From Beroe ovata (Eukaryota > Ctenophora > Nuda > Beroida > Beroidae), in contig CAMPET010000155.1 of NCBI GenBank assembly GCA_946803715.1, positions 109,602 to 162,861 on the forward strand: a stretch of 53,260 bases of DNA, written 5' to 3'. Below, piece after piece: positions 11,750-22,154 of this stretch (the stretch's first letter is position 1; each line of letters begins with the position of its first letter). The notes under the pieces are model-generated. The model had not been told where the DNA came from. It worked only from the letters and a program-made list of their open reading frames with translations, and ran no database searches. Made by a program: the position numbers and the translations under genes.

Positions 11750-11846
11750 CTTCCACAAAAATAAAGAATTTAATTGCGACATTGTTGATTGCACGGCACG
11801 CAAATTTATGTTTTTAAATTGCGCGCGTCTCCTGGCCTCCATTGAA
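11750..11846. repeat. Dispersed repeat, copy 1
   Basis: Runs from CTTCCACAAAAAT to CTGGCCTCCATTGA and shares most bases with 12279-12363, including GCGACATTG, TGATTGC and a GCGCGCG tract. Confidence 0.75.
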
Positions 11847-12094
11847 TTATGAACAATTGAACATGCTTTGTCTGGCGATGCTAGACCGCTGATGCAAGCC
11901 GCGANTCATCAAGTTATTAGCAAAATTGAAGGTGGTAATTACTGTTGTAAGTCCAACTTGTTAAGTCCAACAAATTGAATAACAAAACTGAACTGAATAG
12001 TGATTTGAATTAAAATCTATAACTACATCAGAGCGCCTGACTTTTTTCAAGTTCACCATACCTCAGCAAACCATTGGGCTAGCAGAACACTTAT

Positions 12095-12193
12095 TTGTAG
12101 GATTTCACCCTACCCTTGCTGGCGTGATTTTATTCTGTATTCGTCGGGGGGAATAAAAATTGCGCGCACCGACGGTAGGGTAAAATCCTACAA
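12095..12193. mobile_element. MITE family A, copy 1
   Basis: A 99-base element with terminal inverted repeats, beginning TTGTAGGATTTCACCCTACC and ending in its near complement GGTAGGGTAAAATCCTACAA. Nine flanking bases, AACACTTAT on the left and AACACTTGC on the right, agree at seven positions, a decayed target-site duplication. It has no coding capacity. The target length suggests a MULE- or hAT-like transposase acting in trans. Confidence 0.8.
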
Positions 12194-12278
12194 AACACTT
12201 GCACTTACTGAGTGTGTTGGGCATGTGATAGCAGCACAATTTTCTTTAACCAGAAGCGTAGACCTTCTCGGGAATCCC

Positions 12279-12363
12279 CTTCCACAAAAATGGAGAATTT
12301 CATTGCGACATTGCTGATTGCGCGGCGCGCAAAATTGCGCGCGCTCTCCTGGCCTCCATTGAT
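12279..12363. repeat. Dispersed repeat, copy 2
   Basis: Second copy of the 11750-11846 repeat, with more G and C. A family B element sits about 20 bases downstream. Confidence 0.75.
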
Positions 12364-12381
12364 GGCTGAAGTAGGCTTTGG

Positions 12382-12493
12382 TTGTCAGATTTTATCTGAC
12401 CTCAGTTTCTCGCGCGCGGCGCGCGCGCCTTCATCGAAGGCCGAAACAGGCCTGTTTCGGCGCGCGAGAAACAGGTCAGGTAACATCTGACAA
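12382..12493. mobile_element. MITE family B
   Basis: A 112-base element beginning TTGTCAGATTTTATCTGACC and ending GGTCAGGTAACATCTGACAA; the ends are inverted repeats of each other extending inward through a GAAACAGG/GCGCGC region. It is flanked by a perfect 8-base duplication, GGCTTTGG at 12374-12381 and again at 12494-12501. It has no coding capacity. Confidence 0.85.
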
Positions 12494-12646
12494 GGCTTTG
12501 GTGTAATTGTAAAGAAAACCTTCGTCGTCCTTCAAGTTCAACGCGCGCAGAAGATCTAGATGTTGCACCTGGGGCATAAAAAACTAAAATCCCACCAGCG
12601 ATTAGCGATGGTACAGTGGTACTGGTATATAGGTACTGGTAGGGAG

Positions 12647-12767
12647 TTGTAGGATTTTACCCTACCGTCGGTGCGCGCGATTTTCAATCCGCCCCGATTT
12701 TCAATCCGCCCCTTGCGGCTTGCCAGGGATAAAATCCCGCCAGCAAGGGTAGGGTGAAATCCTACAA
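12647..12767. mobile_element. MITE family A, copy 2
   Basis: A 121-base element beginning TTGTAGGATTTTACCCTACC and ending GGTAGGGTGAAATCCTACAA, flanked by a perfect duplication GGTAGGGAG (12638-12646 and 12768-12776). The exact flanking repeat implies recent insertion. Confidence 0.88.
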
Positions 12768-13360
12768 GGTAGGGAGTATCAGTAAATGTAATCCTACGAG
12801 AATTACAATAATTCAATGCGGAATTGCTACAAGTACAAATACATGTAATTGTACGTACAACTTCATGCCGCGACATATCCCATTCTTACAGTCACTTCAA
12901 CTTGAATTGGATCAGTGTAACTGTATCACAACAGCTTCTGCTCAGTCTCCACTGAGAATCAGGAATAAAAAACATTAAAAATGAACAAGCTATCATCATT
13001 CATCATATTCCTCAATGCAAATGGGATTTACAGCGAATCTTTTGTGTTGAATAATATGTGGTGATCTAACGGCGGAACACTGCATAACGCATGACATTAA
13101 GTGCTTGAACACCACCAGTTTCCAGTACAATGTTCTTTCTCTTTCGTTCAGAGCGGGCGCAAATGAAGATTTTTCAAACCTTATAAATATATCTGATATC
13201 TAAAACATCGTGGTATCAGGAATAAAAGTTCTTTTGATCACGATGTTCTCTAAATCTTGAAGTTAAAGTTCTTCGTTTTTCATCAGCTCAAATTGGCGTG
13301 CTCACATCTATGACACGCTTGTTACCAGTCCGTACTATCCGGAGATACTGCACTCTTTTC

Positions 13361-16300
13361 TCAACCTGTGGGGCCGACCACATGCGCAGAGAAACACGAA
13401 CTTCGCAGTATCTTGAAGTTCACACCCGAGTTGTTCTCGACAAACAGGAACACTTTGTTTCCCGCCTGGGAAGAGAAAGATGGTTAGAGAATATTAACAT
13501 GATCTGAAAAACCAATTCTATGAAAGTGACGACTTCTCGACGTCCCATACCTCTATCCTGACTAGACCGTCGATTTTCAGATTTGCGAATTTGTTCAGTA
13601 AAACCGGGACTCTGGTTTCCAGTGCCCTGAATGGACAATTCACCGTGAGACGGTGAGTGACAGTTTCCACTGAGAATTCAGGCTGAGAATTGCCTCACTG
13701 ATATCCAGAGCACAATATCATGTAAGTCATACTTACCAAGAGTGACAGTAGTCATCCAGACAGATTCTTCCCGTGATATAGTCCTCGTATCCAGGAGTCT
13801 CCATCTCCACTGTCATCATCATGAGGTTGATAGTGGCTGAGACCATGTACACGCCTGTCACTGGGGACATGAGAGCACCCGACTTGTGATCAAATGCCCC
13901 GCCTCGGTTAAAACTGAACGAGTTGAGGGACGCCTGCAGAGTTCTCTGTTATCCACATGTTTACAATGTTAGCAATATACTTACAATGTTTATTGGTGGT
14001 GTGGAAATTTATAAGTTCTATTCTATCAATTTCTATTTGCTGCAGGTGTTTAACGTTTGGAATTGCAATTAGCAAACCCAGCAAACCTTAGGCTTAAAGA
14101 AATTGTTGATCTGAATCCTGGACAGTCTCTGAAGGTAGAGGTCAGCTTTGAGAGTTCCAAAGAAGCCGGCAGCGTGAGTACTGGATGCAGTATCCGTGGC
14201 AAAGTTAGCACTCTCCTCAGCATCAACATCGCGAGTACTGTGACTAAAGACCACATTCAGGACTGGGCCACCTGATCTGTAACGTCCTTTTCGTCCTCGC
14301 CTCACTTCACCGTCCACTTCTGGGAGATTTGGTGTGTGATGAAAATGACTGTACAGTTGAGTAACTGTAATTTGGGGTGTAACTGTAATAGTGGGTTGTG
14401 CCACAGAATTCTAGGTCATTTGGCCTAACTGGACATTTGGCCAAACGCCTAAAACTGCTGTTTAGGCCATCTGTCCAAGTAGGTCAAGAGACCGTTCTGC
14501 GGTTATTTTGCCTTATTAGAATTTCCTACTGCTGTCACTGGAGCTTGGCGGAGTACAGTTCTCATCGTGTTGTTAGTGCAGTGCACTGACAACATGGTGA
14601 TTGTGCAATTACTCATTGGGGCCTACCCCCCGTCCAGAATTAGATTCATGAAACTGTTTCAGGGCGATGTCCTGGCAAAGTCGTCTTGCTGCAAGAACTC
14701 GGGATGTCTTTGGCTGTGCGACATAGTTGTAACTTTTACTCATGGTACAATAATGAACATCTGTTGCTAAATGCAGTCAGTGCGTTACCCATGAATGCAA
14801 CTTTCATGTCTCCGACTTGCATTGGATCAATGCAAACATCTGGCATATGATATATTATTCAGAGTGCCAAAATTACACCATTTTAACTGTCTCATTGAAC
14901 ATATTAGAAGGCGTGTGCTGTCAATTTTCGAACATCAGTGTCAAATTCGATCTGTTGGTCTAAACTTTTCACGCCTCCTGTCTCTGATTGAAACTCTATA
15001 AAACCAGTCTGACCGCCAAGTCTGCCCCCCAAATCACCATGATGATCACAAAGAGTCTGAGTCTGTGTGTAATCCTGGTCCTATACAGAGCAGCACTCCC
15101 TCTCAAAACATTTACTGAGCTCGTGGATAGCCTAGCTGATGATGACTCAGTGGACCTTGACGACTTGATGAACTCTAGGGATACATACAACACTGCGCTG
15201 AGCTCTGCATCGGACAGTGACATCCTCTACTCCGAGTTAGAACTCATTGCATCAGCAGAAGAGCATGAAATGGAGGATGAGGAGAGCGGGGATTCCCTGC
15301 TGCTCTCCTCTGAGGAGGACAGTGCGGACTATCCTCACTTTATTAACTGGGAGGACAAGGGCGTGGTCCATCCCACCATTTACCAAGGGGGGTGCGGGTC
15401 ATGTGGCTGGATATCCGGCACTCAGGCTCTGGAGGCAAGAGCTGCCATTGTGTCGGAGAATTACATCCCCTACTCCATACAGGACTTCATGAACTGTCGG
15501 GGGAAGCCATGTACTGGAGCACAACCCTACAGGGTTTGCAACATTGTCCGTTTGAGTGGCAGAGTGACGCCGGAAACAGAGATACCCTACACAAGAAGGA
15601 AGTGTCTGGCTGACAACTCGTGCGATGCTAAGTGCGGACGGACACACCCCTATAACTACACCAATGCTCTCCATGACCAGCATATTTTCGTGGCGGGAGC
15701 AAGGCGATTTTACAGCGAGGCCGACCTCATAGCAGCACTTCAGGATGGTCCCATCACCACGTGTTTCAACAGGAACACCCGGGCTGAGGGCGAGTTCTGT
15801 GGGAAGGGGTGTGGTCACGCTAACTCTGTTGTGGGGTACTCCGATACTAATCTCATTGTGAAGGAAAACTACTCGAAAAAGTGGGGTCCGTTCAATAACG
15901 GGACCTGGGTAACCCCTAGAGGGTCGCTCTGTGCTGGGGCTATTTCAAACAAGGGGGCTTACCCGGTGGTCCATTACGACCTGGACAGGGCTAACGCTTT
16001 CTATACGGAGATCGAGGGAGGAGTAGATGAGTCTGAAGTGGAGTTAGTCGATAAGGAAGAATACGGGGTGAGTCTGAACGATACCAAGAATTGGGGTCTT
16101 GCCAAGAACAAATGTTCTTTCCTTGGGTCTGCTTGCAAAGGAGTGATAGCTGCATCACTGGGCACATTCGAACTGGTATCACAATTTGGGAAAGGTGCAG
16201 CTGGACCAATCAAAGCATTCAAGAAGACACAGATGGTAATTTATCTTAAACACGTAGCTACCGGGAAATACATAGGGATCAGGAGGAAGAAGAAACAATA

Positions 16301-19149
16301 CAAAGTGATGACAACAGCAAGCAGAGCTAAAGCGGCTGCATTCTTCACTAGTTATGCGAGGCTGATATACTACAACAACCCCAAAGTGCACCTTGTGAAC
16401 AACAGACTGGTCGAGGTGTCCGGTACGATACGAGACATTGCCCTGAGGTTTGAGGCTGAGAACAAGCGAGATTGGTATCTGGATAACTGTGTGCTGTCCA
16501 ATGAAGCTTCAGGGAAAGTGCTGACTCTGGATGGATATGGACTGAGCATGGCTGATCGATATGACAATGCGACATCGCTCGAGCAGAGGTTCAAGTTGGG
16601 GCTATCTGGGAATTGGGAGTTCTGGTCGAGTAAACTACCCGACCCTCTGCAGTCGAACAAAGGCAGTAAACTAAAACAATTCCTGGTGAGTAAGAAGAGT
16701 AGTATTGTCAGGTTGAGATGGCATGGACGAGAAATCATGACGGACAGCGCGTTTGTGCTCAATAATGACGTCACATGGACAGACTTTGTGGAGAGGAATG
16801 GTGACAATGTCATGACGCCAACAGACTGCAGGTTGTCACATAGCGGCGACGGGGGTGTGCAACATCTAGCGGTAGAGGGTGGGAATGTTGTGATGATTAG
16901 CTCCAGTGACGGTGATACACAGAATGGTTGGACTTTTGAATATGCTGATATGTAAAATCGACAATTCAAGAGTTAATGTATCAATTTTTTCACCTAAAAA
17001 AGAAAATCATTCGCGTCCCCTAATTAGAATTTTGAAATAACTACAGCCAAACTAAGCTTGCCTCTGAGGAGTTGGAGTGCGTTTGTAAACTCCTCCAGTT
17101 TCAGGATGCCTGGTGGTCCCCGGGGACCACGTGGTCCAGCAATGACTTCCACTGAGTTCAAACGCTGAAATAGCGGGATCTGTTGCTTGCTACCAGAAGG
17201 TTACAGATCAACTAGGACAACAGTTGGAGACAGACTGACAGACAGACTTAGAGACAGACAGAGGGAAAGACAGACAGACAGAGAGACCACACACAGAGAC
17301 ACAGAGACACGAACACACACATACACTTATACACACAGTATCTTATTCTTACCTCACTGCCAGTACTCTTAGTTGCGATACCAAAGTCTCTCTCGAACTC
17401 ACTAGCCCCTCCCTCATCCTCGTTTTGGCTCATAAACTGAGCCCAAGACCGACTAGGATTGATCAGGAGTTCATCTTCAGATGTTATCACTTCTCCCTGC
17501 GGGTATATGTAGATTGTAACAACTGCAGTGGTAGTGCAGTGCCCAGTGCGATATGGTGGTCACTGCAGTGGTGCAGTGGTGTATTGGTGTAGTGCAGTGG
17601 TGCAGTGAGACAAATAGTACATAGCAGTGCTTGATGTTCATACACACACAGAATCGCGGACTACAAAGAAAATGTTTCATGGCTTAGTTTAGGGTTAAAT
17701 CACTATTCCAATCATTTTTTGGAAACAAATCCTACGAGATCATCATGCAATTATTATTTTATCATGCATCACACTCAAATAATCAGCTATTTCAATTAAA
17801 TTGTCCATTTAAAACATAGATAATGAGAAAAATACTAAAATTCAAAGCGCTATATCGCTACGAATAAATGAGGTCAGCGGAGCATCAAGAAAATGCATCG
17901 ATTTTCATGATAAGAAATAAACATTTTCTTGAAAAACAAGCACATGGAAAACATATTTTCATTGACACAAATTTTTGAATTGAACAGATTTGGTGGCATG
18001 GGGAATGTTCTACTGACCTCTTTATCGTAATAATCACAATCAATATCAACAACGTGTCTCTTAACTTTGCAATTCCAAATCAAACGCCGCTTCTGCCTCT
18101 AAAAAGATAGGTTCTTAAATGTGCATCGAATATAATGATAACATTGAATAGATTCTATCAGATCAGATGAATTACGTTTTATAAGTGTGTTTTATAAGTT
18201 TGGAATTGGATCCTTAGTTTGGTAGATTAGGGGGTCCTAGTACATGAAAGGCGTTGTTTTTCATCCATTCATTAACCAAATTAGAATGTGTAACCAAAAA
18301 TGCTCATTCTTGACTCAAGCCTCGTGAATGAAATGCTGTCTGACCACTATTATCAATTTTATCAAATTTCCTTCCGTGCTTTTTTCTCAAATTCAACCAC
18401 CGAACACGTTTGTGTTTGACCACCTTAATTCCGCCACATATATGACCACATTTCACAACCAATGAGAATCCATATCTCATATGGCTGACCAATGAGGATA
18501 GAGCCTCGTGACCAGTATCATGCAGGAGTGGGCTACTTATCGACTGTGTAAGACAATACACTGCCCCGTTTTAAATCAGAGAATTTATGTTGGGTAACAT
18601 GCACGTGCACAAAGTATCTTGTTAAAATAGCAGTTATTATCCAACGTCTCATATCAACAATAACAGGATTCTGATGTGAAATCATGTGGGCAATGTGTGT
18701 GCAATCCTCTATGTATCCAGGAACAATTTCACTTTGGGCCCTTATGGCCTTATCTTGTGACTCTTACTTCTTAGTCTTATTGTGCTGCAATCAATCTGCA
18801 ATTACACAAACACACACTCACAAACACATTCACAAACACATTCACGAACACATTCACAAACACACACACAAAAACACATACAGACAGTCACGCAAAACAC
18901 ACACGCACAACAAAATGGTACACTCACACTGAGAGTCTCGTCGTTCTGCTTCTTGAACTTCGGAAGGGTCCTCAGTAGTTTCTTCCTCGCTCCCTGAAAA
19001 ATAGTGTCACGCAATGTGTGAATGTGTGATTTCGTGTGTGAAGACGTATCATGTAGTGTGTGATATAGGTAGTGTACCACATCGGATTCTCTGGTTACCT
19101 CGCACTGAATGAGTATGACAGCTAAACCAATGATCGATAACACTTTCAT
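13361..19149 (-). CDS. Secreted C1q/TNF-related protein resembling erythroferrone/adipolin (CTRP12)
   Basis: Nine exons with consistent phases: 19099-19149, 18928-18993, 18018-18098, 17353-17496, 17062-17164, 14087-14319, 13737-13933, 13551-13626 and 13361-13465, giving 351 residues. Exon 1 is a signal peptide (MKVLSIIGLAVILIQCE). A furin-like basic site RQKRR begins exon 3. A short collagen-like run (GPRGPRGPPG, about residues 124-133) is followed by LKLEEFTNALQLL, as in erythroferrone where the collagen stretch leads into a helix. The C1q domain fills the last 135 residues, with FNRGGAFDHKSGALMSPVTG VY at its core, ICLDDYC, and FSAHVVG at the end. Vertebrate erythroferrone and CTRP12 are secreted hormones; here only the architecture and C1q fold are supported. 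Intron 5 (14320-17061) contains the protease gene on the other strand, and its donor appears to be GC. Confidence 0.78.
14997..15003 (+). promoter_or_regulatory. TATA box of the nested protease gene
   Basis: TATAAAA lies 36 bases ahead of the ATG at 15039. With usual spacing transcription would begin around 15025-15030, leaving a very short 5' leader. This is the clearest core promoter element in the window. Confidence 0.6.
15039..16955 (+). CDS. Secreted papain-family (C1) cysteine protease-like protein with C-terminal trefoil-like region
   Basis: Intronless, 638 residues. I chose the ATG at 15039 because MMITKSLSLCVILVLYRAAL is a good signal peptide. An acidic segment follows (to about residue 100), then a papain-like domain opening FINWEDKGVVHPTIYQGGCGS. 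Catalytic Gln (Q116), Cys (C122) and His (H260 in GCGHANSVVGY) are present. However, the residue after the catalytic Cys is Gly, with Trp one later, and the usual NSWG motif is replaced by ENYSKKWG (candidate Asn N277). From about residue 395 the protein carries repeated motifs such as VIYLKHVATGKYIGI and VLSNEASGKVLTLDGYG, which look like a beta-trefoil or fascin/ricin-type region. Cathepsins normally end after the protease domain. Whether it is active cannot be judged. It lies wholly inside intron 5 of the C1q gene on the opposite strand. Confidence 0.82.
   Translation: MMITKSLSLCVILVLYRAALPLKTFTELVDSLADDDSVDLDDLMNSRDTYNTALSSASDSDILYSELELIASAEEHEMEDEESGDSLLLSSEEDSADYPHFINWEDKGVVHPTIYQGGCGSCGWISGTQALEARAAIVSENYIPYSIQDFMNCRGKPCTGAQPYRVCNIVRLSGRVTPETEIPYTRRKCLADNSCDAKCGRTHPYNYTNALHDQHIFVAGARRFYSEADLIAALQDGPITTCFNRNTRAEGEFCGKGCGHANSVVGYSDTNLIVKENYSKKWGPFNNGTWVTPRGSLCAGAISNKGAYPVVHYDLDRANAFYTEIEGGVDESEVELVDKEEYGVSLNDTKNWGLAKNKCSFLGSACKGVIAASLGTFELVSQFGKGAAGPIKAFKKTQMVIYLKHVATGKYIGIRRKKKQYKVMTTASRAKAAAFFTSYARLIYYNNPKVHLVNNRLVEVSGTIRDIALRFEAENKRDWYLDNCVLSNEASGKVLTLDGYGLSMADRYDNATSLEQRFKLGLSGNWEFWSSKLPDPLQSNKGSKLKQFLVSKKSSIVRLRWHGREIMTDSAFVLNNDVTWTDFVERNGDNVMTPTDCRLSHSGDGGVQHLAVEGGNVVMISSSDGDTQNGWTFEYADM
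17217..17335. repeat. GACA/CACA microsatellite
   Basis: A (GACA)n run merging into CACA-type repeats within intron 4 of the C1q gene. Confidence 0.85.
18797..18912. repeat. CA-rich minisatellite
   Basis: Repeats of about 12 bases based on ACAAACACATTC in intron 2 of the C1q gene. Confidence 0.85.
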
Positions 19150-19886
19150 TCTGCTGTCAATATGGTAATATTGAGACAGTTGTAGATAAACTAGGTTATA
19201 ATCCAAATGATAATACAAAACTAGTCCAAAAACTGGTCCACCCCTTGAATATCAACAGCAAGGTTAACAATAAACATGATCAAGTAAAGAATGTCGCAAG
19301 TTGACGAATATAAACGTCACACACACACACACATACTAAAACTCCGACGACTTTGGGTCTCCAGAATTGAAATTAAATTATATTGAACAACGTGTACCAC
19401 GCTGCGATGACCATGGATACCTGTCATGTTTTTGACCGTGGGATCATGACCAACTATAACACGGAAACACGCGTATTCAGACTCCCCCATTATAACCCCA
19501 GCTATATGTATGTCATTAATTAGGCACTAATTTAATTCGAGGGGCAGTCTGACCAGTGACTTCTTTATATGAAGAAGTAGTAGGTAATAGTTGTCGTATG
19601 GAATCAACGGAGCTTGTCCCAATATGCAGAGTCTGCCCCATATATATTTCCCAGGACCAGCAGCTACAGTGCCTCAAGCTGGTAGCTGGCAAGCTATCAA
19701 CTAGGACGGATACAATACGTGTGTGAGCTGCAGACAGTGTCATTGTGTCCAATTGGGGGGGGACACAAATCAGACTGTGTGTGAAAAGGGGGAGACTGAG
19801 AGAGGAGTTACCATCAGAGTACGCGAGTTTTGCCCCACAGGGGAAGAGGACAGGGGAAGTGGAAGAGGATAGGGGAGGGGAAGGGG

Positions 19887-20035
19887 GTCCGGACTCTACG
19901 GCGGAGGACTCTACGGCGGAGGACTCTACGGCGGAGGACGCTACGGCGGAGGACGCTACGGCGGACTTTTCAATTTAGGGTGGACGCTACGGCGGATTTT
20001 CAATTTAGGGTGGACGCTACGGCGGATTTTAGGGC
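19887..20035. repeat. Minisatellite with 15-base unit
   Basis: Five copies of GGACTCTACGGCGGA or its GCTACG variant, followed by two longer copies in which TTTTCAATTTAGGGT is added. The open frames reading TAED or RRRT repeats come from the unit and are unlikely to be protein. Confidence 0.85.
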
Positions 20036-21940
20036 ACAAGTACATGCATCTCTTCACAAGCACACATAATCTCATTAGACATCGATAGTACCCCTTAGAT
20101 AGATAGGAAGATGATAGATTTATTGAAGGGTCAAAGGGGAAAGTTATAAATCAGTAATGAGAAGCAGGGCTTGTGTTTGTGTGTGTATGTGTGTGTTNTG
20201 ACAGAAGGAAGGACAGAATACAGACCGCAGTATGCTGCCCGGGACATATCCAAGGGTGAGCAGCGATCTGGAGCAAGTACTGAATGGTGAATCACTGCTG
20301 ATGTCCCAATGATGTGACGGAAATTACTAATCAGTGATCATCAGACTAATGTCGCCGTACCCATTACGTTTTCCCAACACCACCACAAAAACCCATGATT
20401 TTCCCTAATTTGATTAACACCACGCATAAGTTTGAGCATCATTGATACACTATGGTCGCCAACACGAGTTATCACTTCATTAACAGCCCACGCGCACCTA
20501 GCTTGGCTGACTGTCTTCCTGCTGTTAACGAGGTGTAAACACGATAGAGTTGTTAAGTGCCGCATAATACACATTACGAGAGGAACTGTACCAAGTTACG
20601 ATATGGACGTAGACTAAAACGGTAACCGTGTGTTATACAAAGATTAATTTACGCGAGGTCCGGCTCTCGGGCTGGCAGGTTATTGGCCTGGTCTTGCGAC
20701 AGGTTGAAGACTTAGAGTACCGGTGAAATTGGGAAGGCATTGTCGAAATGACTGTTTCACCAACACTACAATACACGAGCTAATCTGCAACAATACATAA
20801 TCTGGCTAGGATTTGCTATATCGGGAAACTACGAAATTATAGTCACCGTGGGAAGCTGGTGGGTACTGGAGATAGACCATATTGTACGATCAGTACACAA
20901 ACACACACAAACACACACACACACACACACACACAAAACTATAAACATGGCCGAAAATGTGGATTGATTCTCACGTTAATTCAATCAGGTTTAATTCAGT
21001 AGGAGTGAATGCCACCAGAACCCAAATACTGGGGATGTTGCGAGGAATGCTATGCGTCTTTCTGCAACGAATATATTAGTAACTTGATTAGTAGTTATTA
21101 GTAACTTGTTATAAACCTCATAATAGATTGATGATTCACTGGAAAAACTGAGCTGGAGATCTGCTGTGAAATGTGGCATTCAAGGGACGGGAAACTAGGC
21201 AGAATGGTGGCTCTCGTCGTGTAATGACTTGGATACGGCATGTGAGTTCATTATGTATGGGAATCAAAAGACAGGGTAGCACTTGCCACCAATACAGCCA
21301 CATTCCTTCCAGAACAATACAGACACAGACAGATAGTGAGAGACACAAACATATAGAGGCACACAAACACACACGTACACACGTACACACGTACACAAAC
21401 ACACGTGGCTGAGTTCAATTTGATTAAATATTCAGACTCTGAAGTAAAGATGTTAGTCGGCAAAGTGGGTAGAAACGGACAAGTTAAGTCAACATCAGAC
21501 CCCATTTTCCACAACATATTGACATCAATAAGTATATGACATCACTATTAGAAGTATAGGTGCACTCATCATTTTCGGACATGAGTCATGACTTGAAATT
21601 ACACTTACAGTATACAATGGATGTTCAAGCTCATTGCGTTGTGCTCATTGCTCGTTAATTGCGAAAATAAACAAGCGATGGGTTACGGGTTATACTTCTC
21701 ACACAAGCTCCAACTCTGTCCATTGCAAAACCATGACAAAATGGAGAAAGGCAGAAGCTTTTAGCAAAATGGGCACTGCCTATTGAGCAGTGGGCACGAG
21801 AACTAACATAGAACAAGACAAAAAGGAACCATGGTGCGAAAATCCGCGAGGACGGGACAAGGTGAGAAAACGAGAAAACTAATGGTAGCGATAGAAGAAA
21901 TGGAGCATGTATTTTGTGTGTGTGTGTGTGTGTGTGAAGG

Positions 21941-22154
21941 NNNNNNNNNNNNNNNNNNNNNNNNNNNNNNNNNNNNNNNNNNNNNNNNNNNNNNNNNNNN
22001 NNNNNNNNNNNNNNNNNNNNNNNNNNNNNNNNNNNNNNNNNNNNNNNNNNNNNNNNNNNNNNNNNNNNNNNNNNNNNNNNNNNNNNNNNNNNNNNNNNNN
22101 NNNNNNNNNNNNNNNNNNNNNNNNNNNNNNNNNNNNNNNNNNNNNNNNNNNNNN
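21941..22154. other. Assembly gap (214 N)
   Basis: A run of unknown bases flanked on both sides by GT microsatellite, so the missing sequence is probably more of the same repeat. Confidence 0.98.

Larger units (their letters stand above)
11481..13360. other. Intergenic, rich in short repeats
   Basis: No exon supported here. It contains a dispersed repeat in two copies, three miniature inverted-repeat elements (12095-12193, 12382-12493, 12647-12767), a single N at 11905 and a short repeat of 11497-11560 at about 11965-12025. The reading frames across 12212-12876 fall in these GC-rich elements. Confidence 0.7.
14320..17061 (-). other. Long intron 5 hosting a nested gene; candidate GC donor
   Basis: The exon ends CTCAGAG|GCAAGC and the acceptor is ACCAAATCTCCCAG at 14320. 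Phase 1 is required on both sides. The GC site satisfies it with a good consensus; the only competing GT in phase (CTTA|GTTTGG, nine bases on) is a poor donor and would add three residues. The intron carries a complete protease gene on the plus strand. Confidence 0.6.

Noticed and set aside
12212-12876. Open frames in the GC-rich stretch
   Set aside because: They coincide with inverted-repeat elements and a dispersed repeat, and have no protein-like character.
19745-20069. Frames reading TAED and RRRT repeats
   Set aside because: Direct translation of a 15-base minisatellite; no flanking gene structure.
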